The position numbers and the translations under genes are program-made. A DNA stretch of 64,000 nucleotides, taken from positions 186,001-250,000 of the forward strand of contig JALMQS010000879.1 in assembly GCA_024734495.1 (NCBI GenBank), read 5' to 3'. Position 1 is the first letter of the stretch; each line of letters opens with the position of its first letter. Shown piece by piece: positions 56,335-64,000 of this stretch. This DNA comes from Forficula auricularia (Eukaryota > Arthropoda > Insecta > Dermaptera > Forficulidae). The notes beneath the pieces are model-generated. The model was not told the DNA's origin and ran no database searches. It was given only the letters and a program-made list of their open reading frames with translations.

Positions 56335-57044
56335 TGTAGCGGCTCGCTGTTGCTTTGGCTACGAGCTTTTAGACACGGCCGCTAGATGACAGTCAGATCG
56401 AATTGCGACACTTTGCATGACTGATAATATTTCAGTAAGGAAATTCGATCTCGACTGATCATCGAAGGAGGAGCCATCCAACAACTCCGAGCTCCTCGCC
56501 CGCTAACTAGGCGGGTGGCGCCCAGCCCGGCTTTTTACCAGGGACGAACATTGCCCTGCACAAATCATTGTTAGGTCCCCTCCAACTAGGAGGGAGGCGC
56601 GGACGCAACCAACCCCTAACAATCTGGTGACCCCGACGTGATAGCTAAGCAAGCAGCTCTTGACCCACCGACTAGGTGGATAGAGTCCTGCCCTGCCAAC
56701 TAAGTCTGTAAAGCAATCACCAAAAAAAGAAAGCAATGGTGTGATGTAGCGGCTCGCTGTTGCTTTGGCTACGAGCTTTTAGACACGGCCTCTAGATGAC
56801 TTAGTCAGATCGAATTGCGACACTTTGCATGACTGATAATATTTCAGTAAGGAAATTCGATCTCGACTGATCATCGAAGGAGGAGCCATCCAACAACTCG
56901 GAGCTCCTCGCCCGCTAACTAGGCGGGTGGCGCCCAGCCCGGCTTTTTACCAGGGACGAACATCGCCCCACAATCCATTGCCAGGTCCCCTCCAACTAGG
57001 AGGGGGCGCGGACACGCACCACGCACTCAACCGAGGCCCTAACA
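56335..57044 (+). mobile_element. Miniature LTR retrotransposon (TRIM-like), 710 bp
   Basis: Two direct LTRs, 56335-56621 (287 bp) and 56745-57044 (300 bp), both start TGTAGCGGCTCGCTG and end CCCTAACA. Three bases after the left LTR is TGGTGACCCCGACGTGAT, complementary to the 3' end of tRNA-Trp and so a primer-binding site. The internal part is only 123 bp with a purine run AAAAAAAGAAAG at 56722-56733. CGAAC flanks both sides (56330-56334, 57045-57049). It encodes nothing. It would need proteins from a related Ty3-type element. Confidence 0.85.
56625..56642 (+). other. tRNA-Trp primer-binding site
   Basis: TGGTGACCCCGACGTGAT matches the complement of the conserved insect tRNA-Trp 3' end including CCA. 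tRNA-Trp priming is known for the CsRn1 lineage of Ty3 elements. Confidence 0.7.
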
Positions 57045-57290
57045 CGAACTAAGTAAGATCCGTCTAGCTCGATTCATAAAATGTATATGTTTAGCATAGA
57101 CTTCAAAAAGGGATTTCATGTAACAATTTCGTCGTTTAGTTGTAAATAAATTACATAATTATTTTGCACCTTGTAGTGAATTTTGTTTGATTTTTTGAGT
57201 TCTTATTATTTTATTTGTTGCATTTAATTTTTTTGAAGTCGGTTTTATTATTTCTAAAAATTATTTATTTTAATATTTTTTTAATTTCAG

Positions 57291-57462
57291 AATAAAAAAT
57301 GACGGGCTCCATTTTTATCAACGAAGGCGTTTCCATTTGTTCATATTGATGTTCATTGGTTCTATATTAATTGTATTGCAGAGGACAAATATGAGCGTGG
57401 CGATTCTAAGCATGACAGAGCCATATAATGGGACATCGACAGAAAATGGAACAGTCAATCAG
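57291..57462 (+). CDS. Paralogue B exon 2 (partial gene, runs off the right edge)
   Basis: 172 nt, almost identical to exon 2 of the complete gene (IISM is ILSM here). Acceptor TTAATTTCAG, donor GTAACA. The intron sequence just before it (TTATTTATTTTAATATTTTT) is also shared, as is a short stretch after the donor. No exon 3 is found in the remaining 6.5 kb. Either intron 2 is longer than in gene A or the copy is incomplete. Confidence 0.8.
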
Positions 57463-58040
57463 GTAACAGAATGGGAACATGTAGTAGCAGTTTGGATGCT
57501 AGAATGATTGAGTTGATTAGTGAAAGAAATTTTTCGGGTGAAACCACCTACAATTGAACATTGTTAATGTGAAAGTCGCATCAAAAATCCACGACGTTTC
57601 GATATCTATTTTCCAAGTCACAGACTATTAAACGACTTCCCTCACAGCACGAGTCAAAAAATAATTGTTGAAACTTTGTGAATTCTGATTAGGCTTTAAG
57701 GACAATTGGAGCCCGTGGTTATGGCTGCGAACAAATTATTTTTATATTTAGAGCGGGCCTTATTATATTCCTGGCGGACTATAAGACTCGCTCGGGGTAA
57801 CGTGTAGCCTTCGAGATGTGTGGATTCGTCGTCTCGCTCGCCGTTGCTGGGGCTGGGTGTCTATGTGGAGAAAAAAGCTCTATTCTCTAAAGCCGTGGTT
57901 TTTAAAAGAATCAAATTTATTATTTTATATAACTATATAAATATAACCAAACTTCTTGAGGATACAAATTCTCATTTATAACTTTTAAGGAGTTCGGTGT
58001 TCGTTCTAGGTGAAACATTTTAATATAATAATAAAACTAA
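57463..58040. other. Paralogue B intron 2, first part
   Basis: Moderate GC, no repeat terminus recognised. A few short plus-strand frames have no similarity that I can name. Confidence 0.5.
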
Positions 58041-58090
58041 GATACGAGGTAGGTTTCACAAAAAAGAAATAAAACAAAATTGAGTTTTGA

Positions 58091-58129
58091 ATTCGATATA
58101 TTTCGGGGTTAGCCCATCATCAGGAGTCT
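58091..58129 (-). ncRNA. Hammerhead-ribozyme-like motif (left end of Penelope fragment)
   Basis: Minus strand: CTGATGA (58117-58123), GGG/CCC stem II, GAAA (58101-58104). Stem III is minimal and ends ATC. Stem I is weak (CTC against GAA). Confidence 0.45.
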
Positions 58130-58586
58130 AAGAAAACTGATTACATATTGGAAAAATAGTTTTACAAGTAAGAATTTTAAAAACAATTTAGGCTCCCAAT
58201 TAATTAACAATAAAATAGACAAAATTGATAAATTAGACAAATCAGGAGGGTATAAATTAACTTGTCAAGATTGTGACGCTTTTTATATTGGGCAGACAGG
58301 TCGCGCTTTCAAAATACGTTACTCCGAGCATGTAAGAGCCCTTAATCATCTCAACAAATCCGATAACATTAATTTAGATTCGACCTCAGCCTTCGCAATT
58401 CACTTACATGAATCTAACCATTCACCCTCTAATAATAACCCTATCCCCATTCATTTCGAAAGAAAAGGCCTTAAATTGGACCTCTTGGAATCCACCGAAA
58501 TAAAAATAGCCCTCTCTAATAATTCAAATATTTTAAATAATCAATTGGAAGTGTATAAAAATACAATTATTGATTATATGTTATAA
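58125..58586 (+). pseudogene. Penelope-type GIY-YIG endonuclease, C-terminal part
   Basis: The open frame reads SLRKLITYWKNS, then after a Lys/Asn-rich stretch GGYKLTCQDCDAFYIGQTGR, FKIRYSEHV and LDLLESTEIKIAL, to TAA at 58584-58586. C-x2-C followed by FYIGQTGR, an R-x3-E-H and a late Glu is the signature of Penelope endonucleases. Tyr, Arg, His and Glu of the active site are all present. The frame has no start and no RT upstream. It is intact over about 150 residues, so it may be a young fragment. Confidence 0.8.
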
Positions 58587-58870
58587 TAAATTAAATAAAC
58601 ATTCCTTCCATTGTTCGCACATTGAATATACTAGGGTAATTGCACTCTCTCATGTACCTTTCAAGTTGTACCTTCTCAGGTACTTGTCCATTCGTTATTA
58701 TAATAGCACGTAAAGATCCATTTCAGCCAGTTCAAATCTCAATAGAAAATATTAATTCTTAGAACAACTTCTCCTCTTCCCCTACTTTCCCCTCACCACA
58801 TACATTTTTAAAAAAAAATTTTAAATTCTTACTTGTAAAACTATTTTTCCAATATGTGATCAGTTTTCTT

Positions 58871-58912
58871 AGACTCCTGATGATTGGATAACCCCGAAAT
58901 ATATCGAATTCA
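58871..58912 (+). ncRNA. Hammerhead-ribozyme-like motif (right end of Penelope fragment)
   Basis: CTGATGA at 58877-58883, GG/CC stem II, GAAA at 58896-58899, stem III ending ATC, cleavage predicted after 58905. Stem I is short. Confidence 0.45.
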
Positions 58913-58965
58913 AAACTCAATTTTGTTTTATTTCTTTTTGTGAAACCTACCTCGTATCTTAGTTT

Positions 58966-59756
58966 TATTATTAAATTCTCATTTAAATAGGTGTTGGTGT
59001 ATAGTATTGAAATTTCCTGATCATATGAGAATGAACTAAGGATAAATTCCAAAATAATCTTCTTGCTGGGCTGGAAAGCTCTGGCTTGAAGATCCGGGTT
59101 TAATTAAGGGTGTGGACTGTATATCTTAAATTAAGAATAAAAGGAAGGTGTATTTCTTCTTCTTCAATAAATAAAAGGCAAAGATTTGTGATATGAATAT
59201 TAACAATGGTTTTAATGAGAGAAAATAATGCTGATTTTGTACATACGAAAATGAGATATTATACAAATGGCGATGGCTGTGATCGAATGCAGACTTCTTT
59301 GTGGCTATTCGGTTCACTAGGGTTTTTTCTCCGATGATATGATAATGTATTCAAGTTTGGTTTCTTCTCCAAATTCAATAAAAGGTTAAAATTACTTTTA
59401 ACCAATCCACAATTCTCAATTTAGTTGTTTAAATCAAATTAAATAATAAACAATTGAGATTTAAGCACCAAACAATTTAAATCAAATAAAATAACTTCTC
59501 AATGGCTAACGAGCGTTTTTACTCAACAATATATCAATCAATTCTCTTCACCAATCTATCAAGAATCAATCTGCAAGCGTAGCATCAACCAACTAACTGG
59601 CTGGCTAGCGAGCCCAGCTCCGGCCAGTTTACAAAATATTCCCTTAGAGGGCAACACTCGTTATTTATTAATTCAAATTTATACAGTTGGTTTTATTCTT
59701 TTATGACAAAAAAACACATTTTTATCATTTATTTTCTTTATTTTATTATTTCCAGG
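58966..59756. other. Spacer in paralogue B intron 2
   Basis: A/T-rich with no gene. Several TCAA-rich stretches without repeat ends. Confidence 0.5.
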
Positions 59757-59800
59757 AACGTTTCGACATTTTCAAATATGTCATCATCAGCCTTGGAACA
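59757..59800 (-). repeat. Penelope-type hammerhead-like core, degraded
   Basis: Minus strand: CTGATGA (59784-59790), a 5-bp GACAT/ATGTC stem II, GAAAC (59760-59764), but no acceptable stem III with a cleavage site. On the plus strand it mimics an exon because of TTTATTATTTCCAG. Confidence 0.55.
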
Positions 59801-60162
59801 ATCTAAAGATGGGAAAAAATTCCCTCACATCGAAATTATTAGAGTATGTAACATTATTCTTTTTGTGTATAAACATTCAAGGTTAAATACTCTTTCATAA
59901 ATCTCTGACCGTTCGTTAGATTCAAATTCAATTGCCAACAATTGTTTTTTTTTTTGCTAGTTTAGTTCTTTTATTGTTTGGCAAAGCTATGTTGGTTAAC
60001 CTGAATCTTCCAATTTTCCGGGCAATTTTTCCAATTTTTTTTTACTTATTAACCTGAATTGCACTATTTCGAACATTTAAAAAAAAATTAGCCAAATCGG
60101 TCCAGGCATTTAAGAGATCTGCGCTTACAAAGAAACAGAAATTCATTTTTATTATATAGATT

Positions 60163-60662
60163 AAACTATTGTTTGTAGAATTAATTTGTTTAATCAGAAC
60201 TCTTAATTAGACATTAAAGAATCTTACTTAATCATAAAAATTCAAATTTTACATCCAAGATGACCATAATAATCGTTTATTTCCAAGGAGCTAAGGAGGA
60301 ACAGCTAGGCTAGAAAAGCAGAAGTGGGGGTGTCTCCAGTCAGGACAGGCATTTCACCTCCAGCCGCCAGTCGCAAGATGGCGGCTGGAGGGGCTGGTGA
60401 CGTCATGTGGAGACACTTTCTCGAGCTAGCCTTCCTCCCTAACTCCCTGGGACATGCATTTCCCCTCCAGCCGCCATCTCGCGACTGGCGGCTGGTGACG
60501 TCATGTGGAGACACTTTCTCGAGCTAGCCTTCCCTCCCTACCTCCCTGTTTATTTCTGAAAATCAAAAAGTTGTTAATACTCAATTTTTTCAAATAGAAC
60601 ATGGGTTAAATTTTAGTATTTTTGAATTCTACATAAAAATCCAATAGAAGTTTATTAAATAC
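60163..60662 (+). repeat. Dispersed repeat (second copy of 35593-35850), interrupted
   Basis: Matches the intron 8 copy on both sides of a 264-bp GC-rich insertion. Confidence 0.85.
60284..60547. mobile_element. 264-bp GC-rich MITE with 9-bp target duplication
   Basis: GTTTATTTC precedes (60275-60283) and follows (60548-60556) the insert. The copy at 35.7 kb has it once. Ends are degenerate inverted repeats rich in GGAG/CTCC with GCTAG. The interior has two direct GTGACGTCATGTGGAGACAC units and a GCCGCCAG...CTGGCGGC pair. A 9-bp duplication suggests Mutator-type transposition. Confidence 0.75.
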
Positions 60663-60684
60663 TAGATTCAAGGCCCGCCGAAGG

Positions 60685-60900
60685 AACTGGAACTCTCTCC
60701 CAGCCTCTATCTTTCCCAGCACCTATAATCTTCAAACCTTCAAAACCGGAGTGCATAGACACCTACGTCTACACCCTCTCACTTAATCAACTTTCCCTTC
60801 TCATCGGTAATGCAAGGGTCTTTTGAGATCCATAGGGGCTGCATCTTTACTTGTGCACCCCTTCTTGCATTCGATTGCATTAAAAAAAAAATAAATAAAC
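60685..60900 (+). pseudogene. LINE 3' end, relative of 52770-53036
   Basis: Carries GGAACTGGAACTCTCTCCCA and the same TGCATTCGATTGCATTAAAA tail. Only the last ~30 codons of the RT ORF remain, with frame damage. Confidence 0.65.
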
Positions 60901-61074
60901 TGCAAACGGATCGTTGCTAAACTTTATCCAAATTCATTTGAAATATTAATATGTTTTGCTGGCTTGGTGTGTACTGGATATATTAATTATTTATCCTTTT
61001 ACAATAAAAAAATAATATGTTTATTCCTTTATTATTAATCAGATATCACTTGCAATTTGCAGTTCATGTTGACT

Positions 61075-61745
61075 TTAATTCAAAAATAGTGAGCGATTCT
61101 CATCTAATACTCGAGGAATAACAATTCTACATTAGATTTTTGACGCTTCGATTATTATTGGTAACCATTGCTGAAGACATGGAGGAAACGGCTTAAAATC
61201 AAAAATAACGATCAATTCTTATCTAATACTAGAGGAATAACCTTATTGCATTCCATTTTTGATGTTTTGACTATTAATGGCATTAATAGTCAAAACATCA
61301 AAAATGGAATGCAATAAGGTTATTCCTCTAGTATTAGATAAGAATTGATCGTTATTTTTGATTTTAAGCCGTTTCCTCCATGTCTTCAGCAATGGTTACC
61401 AATAATAATCGAAGCGTCAAAAATCCAATATAGAATTGTTATTCCTCAAGTACTAGATGAGAATCAATAGCTATTTTTGATTTTAAATCGATTCCTCTAT
61501 GTCTTCAGCAATGGTTACCAATAAAAACCGAAACGTCAAAAATTCCAATATAGAATGGTTATTCCTCAAGTACTAGATGAGAATCAATCGCTATTTTTGA
61601 TTTTAAATCGATTCCTCTATGTCTTCAGCAATGGTTACCAATAAAAACCGAAACGTCAAAAATCCAATATAGAATGGTTATTCCTCAAGTACTAGATGAG
61701 AATCAATCGCTATTTTTGGTTTTAAGTCGATTCCTCTATAAAGGT
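61075..61745. repeat. Palindrome followed by tandem ~120-bp units
   Basis: The arms pair about a centre near 61281 (ACTATTAATGG). ATGTCTTCAGCAATGGTTAC recurs at about 61380, 61499 and 61619, so the right arm unit is repeated in tandem. The complement contains CTGAAGA...GAAAC as in Penelope-type repeats, but without a usable stem II. Confidence 0.8.
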
Positions 61746-61913
61746 AACGGATAAGAAAAGAACGCAGTTGCTATGGTTACTTATAAACTTTCCTCCCAAA
61801 TTTTTAGCATTTCACAGAGAAAAGCCTATCCACTCTTACTTAGTTAGGTTAAATGAGTCCTATATTAAACAGATCAAATGAATAAATTTTAAAGAATTCA
61901 AAAATCTTACTTT

Positions 61914-62466
61914 AGAGTAAAGTACTTTAAAATATAATTTTACTAAAAACTTTATTTAACCTTTTTTGTCGGCCCCAGGGTACTTAATTAGGATATTAAA
62001 TTTCATCAAAATTGGTTAAGTCATTTTAAAGATATTTAGAAAAAACTAAAAAAGTACTGAAATAAATAATGTTGTATAATACTAATGTTTGTGGGCCGAT
62101 ATGTACCAAAAACTAATCAGCGCTTCATTTTGTTAAAATGATGGTAGGTTTTCAATTTCATTTCAATCGGTGCAAAGGTGTGGAAAAAATCGTGGACGAA
62201 AAAAACGATAACATCCATCCATCCATCCATCCGCACGCACTTCCAAAAAAATGGCACTTTTTGGCCTCTCGACGAGATTCCAGGTAACTTTTGGCAAAAC
62301 CGCCACATGCTAAAATTCAATCTCATTGAATACTTCAATTTGTGACCTTAATTGAGTCCATGGGTTCCGTAGTCTTTACCTGAGGACCCGTTGAAGTCGC
62401 GCTTGCCGCGCGACCGATTGCAATACTTTCTCCCATGCTTCGCATTGGATAAAGTAAAAAAATAAT
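61914..62466 (+). repeat. ~550-bp direct repeat, first copy
   Basis: Matches 63443-63985: AAAATATAATTTTA, TTAATTAGGATATTAAATTT, a (CATC)n run and GGTTCCGTAGTCTTTACCTG in the same order. Confidence 0.9.
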
Positions 62467-62996
62467 AAATTTGAAAAGAAGACTGTCATTAACTTATTTT
62501 TTTCAAAATTTCATTTGAGGCCACTTTCAAAATAAACGGCTCAATTATGTTTATTAGGTGGTCACAAGAAACCATACTTCGAATTTTTTGCGGTGACCCG
62601 CATAATACTTGCCAATTGGCTAAAAAATTAGATTGTGCAAAGTTTCATCTTAATTAAACAACAGTAACCCGTGCCGCAATGAAGTTGAAGTTTTTGAAAA
62701 ACTGCAAAAAATTCCATTCATAAAACCACTTATCCCAGAAACTTGATTCTTATCTCATTTTCTAGGAAATTTTGTTGGCTTGAAGTGTTACTTGAGCCAC
62801 TTTTTTGTTAAAACTTTTAGATTTGTAGATATCCAGCATTTTCAAAAGACATGATATGATCCGACCTCTTTGCGGCAAGGGATACCGTTGTCCAATTAAG
62901 ATGAAACTTTGCCAATTTCTTTTTTTAACCAATTGGCAACTATTAGGTGGTCAGCACCAAAATTTGAAGAGTGGTTTCTTTCACCACCTAATAAGC

Positions 62997-63060
62997 ACCT
63001 TCTTGCATTCGATTGCATTAAAAAAAATAAACTGCAACGGATCGTTTCTAAACTTTTATC
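62997..63060 (+). repeat. Short LINE 3' end
   Basis: CACCTTCTTGCATTCGATTG and the following AAATAAACTGCAACGGATCG match 60865-60915. Confidence 0.6.
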
Positions 63061-63154
63061 CAAATTCATTTGAAATATTAATATATTTTAGGTTAAAAAT
63101 AAAATAAAATGAGAGAGTCTTCTGTTTTTTAAATAAAATAATTTTAATTATTTC

Positions 63155-63198
63155 TAGAGACTATAGTTTCGAAGGCATAGCCTTCATCATCAGTCTAT
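63155..63198 (-). ncRNA. Hammerhead-ribozyme-like motif (left arm, minus strand)
   Basis: TTTC at 63167-63170 and TCATCAG at 63187-63193 read as GAAA and CTGATGA. Stem II is GAAGGC/GCCTTC, six perfect pairs with a 3-nt loop. GTC at the cleavage site is conserved. Confidence 0.65.
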
Positions 63199-63268
63199 CA
63201 CAAATATTTCAAATTAGTTACAAATTAAGATTTAATCTTAATTTGTAACTAATTTGAAATATTTGTGA

Positions 63269-63310
63269 TAGACTGATGATGAACTTATGCCTTCGAAACT
63301 ATAGTCTCTA
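63269..63310 (+). ncRNA. Hammerhead-ribozyme-like motif (strongest stem III)
   Basis: TAGA (63269-63272) pairs with TCTA (63307-63310) as stem I. CTGATGA 63273-63279, GAA/TTC stem II, GAAAC 63295-63299, TATA loop, then GTC with cleavage predicted after 63306. This two-pair stem III is the form described for Penelope-like elements. Confidence 0.6.
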
Positions 63311-63442
63311 GAAATAATTAAAAATTATTTTATTTAAAAAACAGAAGACTCTCTCATTTTATTTTATTTTTAACCTAAAATAAAAACAATTCTGTTACCA
63401 TCGACAGTGAAATCTTTTATTCAACTAATATTAATATATTCT

Positions 63443-63985
63443 TGAGTAAAGTACTATAAAATATAATTTTATTAAAAACTTTATTTAACCTTTTTTGTGG
63501 TCCCCAAGGTACTTAATTAGGATATTAAATTTCATCAAAATTGGTTAAGTCATTTTCAAGATATTTAGAAAAAACTAAAAAAGTACTGAAATAAAGTATT
63601 AATGTTTGTGGACCGATATGTACCAAAAACTAATCAGCGCTTCATTTTGTTAAACTAATGGTAGGTTTTCAATTTCATTTCAATCAGCGCAAAGGTGTGG
63701 AAAAAATCGTGGACGAAAAAAACGATAACACACATCCATCCATCACCATCCATCCCCACGCACTTCCAAAAAAAATGACACTTTTTGGCCTCTCGACGAG
63801 ATTCAGGTAATTTTTGGCAAAACCGTCACGTGCTAAAATTCAATCTCATTGAATACTTCAATTTGTGACCTTAATTGAGTCTATGGGTTCCGTAGTCTTT
63901 ACCTGAGGACCCTTTGAAGTCGCGCTTGCCGCGAGAGCGATTCAATACTTTCTCCCATGCTTCTCATTGGATAAAGTAATAAAAT
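63443..63985 (+). repeat. ~550-bp direct repeat, second copy
   Basis: See 61914-62466. The two differ by scattered substitutions and small indels, including the length of the CATC run. Confidence 0.9.
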
Positions 63986-64000
63986 AAAAAAATAAAAAGG

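Larger units (their letters stand above)
56000..57246. mobile_element. Palindromic MITE (CCGACTTCAAAAAA family) with two nested insertions
   Basis: The arms match 42900-43258. The left arm holds a 128-bp MITE (56107-56234) and the centre holds a miniature LTR element (56335-57044). The right arm ends 44 bp before the acceptor of paralogue exon 2. Confidence 0.85.
58040..58965 (+). mobile_element. Penelope-like element fragment between inverted hammerhead-bearing ends
   Basis: 58040-58195 and 58810-58960 are reverse complements (GATACGAGGTAGGTTTCACA, GATATATTTCGGGGTTAGCC). Between them is a GIY-YIG endonuclease fragment. Penelope-like retroelements are known to pair RT with GIY-YIG and to carry hammerhead motifs in their terminal repeats, which fits both parts. 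The RT is absent. Confidence 0.75.
63088..63390. mobile_element. Near-perfect palindrome with hammerhead-like motifs on both strands
   Basis: Arms of about 140 bp meet near 63231. The outer ends are TTTTAGGTTAAAAATAAAAT and its complement. No protein. It lies between the LINE 3' end and the second direct repeat. Confidence 0.9.

Noticed and set aside
59757..59845. Candidate exon 3 of paralogue B (good pyrimidine tract, CAG, and GTATGT donor)
   Set aside because: In the phase required after exon 2 it hits a stop after 16 codons, it does not resemble exon 3 of the complete gene, and its start is the reverse complement of a Penelope-type hammerhead-like repeat.
60305..60527. Overlapping open frames on both strands in GC-rich DNA
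   Set aside because: They fall entirely inside the 264-bp MITE and arise from its base composition.

Overview
This window looks like AT-rich arthropod, most probably insect, nuclear DNA. Its single-copy backbone is one intron-rich membrane-transporter locus, and nearly everything else is mobile DNA. There are no operons, Shine-Dalgarno sites or prokaryotic features. The transposons (Tc1, mariner, hAT, Helitron, APE- and RLE-type LINEs, Penelope-like, Ty3-type LTR, tRNA-SINE, foldbacks) are the usual insect set. I cannot name the species.

The core gene is an SLC17-type major-facilitator transporter on the + strand, from 15378 to 42255. Ten exons can be joined with consensus GT/AG sites and matching phases into one uninterrupted 482-residue protein with about 12 membrane segments. 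The introns are inflated by foldbacks, Helitron-like elements, MITEs and LINE fragments, several ending only 20-45 bp from a splice site. Downstream the locus is partly duplicated. Exon 1 recurs three more times with its 5' flank (46133-46191 on -, 51238-51296 and 55705-55763 on +). Exon 2 recurs once (57291-57462, +), so a second paralogue begins near 55.7 kb and runs off the right edge. The 46 kb and 51 kb copies form the arms of a large inverted repeat.

Layout. 1-3.3 kb: frameshifted APE-type LINE with an open 683-codon reverse transcriptase frame. 3.8-6.7 kb: four tandem units of about 805 bp, each made of exon-like cassettes whose small open frames share a Gly-Ala-x-Pro motif. 8.3-10.7 kb: Tc1-like element holding a nested mariner, a 93-bp MITE and a minisatellite. 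11-14.4 kb: HTH-ORF element and Helitron helicase relic. 15.4-42.3 kb: transporter gene. 42.9-45.3 kb: palindromic foldbacks. 46-51.4 kb: inverted duplication holding a hAT (with an LTR-like insert) and LINE copies. 51.8-55.6 kb: tRNA-derived SINE and LINE remnants. 55.7-57.5 kb: paralogue exons 1 and 2, with a foldback containing a 128-bp MITE and a miniature LTR element. 58-64 kb: Penelope-like GIY-YIG endonuclease fragment, hammerhead-like palindromes and other repeats.

The most unusual signals are: (1) repeated CTGATGA...GAAA cores that fold as minimal hammerhead ribozymes, mostly in head-to-head inverted pairs and in one place flanking a Penelope-like endonuclease; (2) the tandem array of exon-like cassettes; (3) amplification of the transporter's first exon and promoter region; (4) several insertions with exact target-site duplications and visible empty sites, including MITEs with 6-bp, 9-bp and possibly 2-bp duplications that I cannot place in a superfamily with confidence. 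All coordinates and translations were worked out by eye, and no database search was run.
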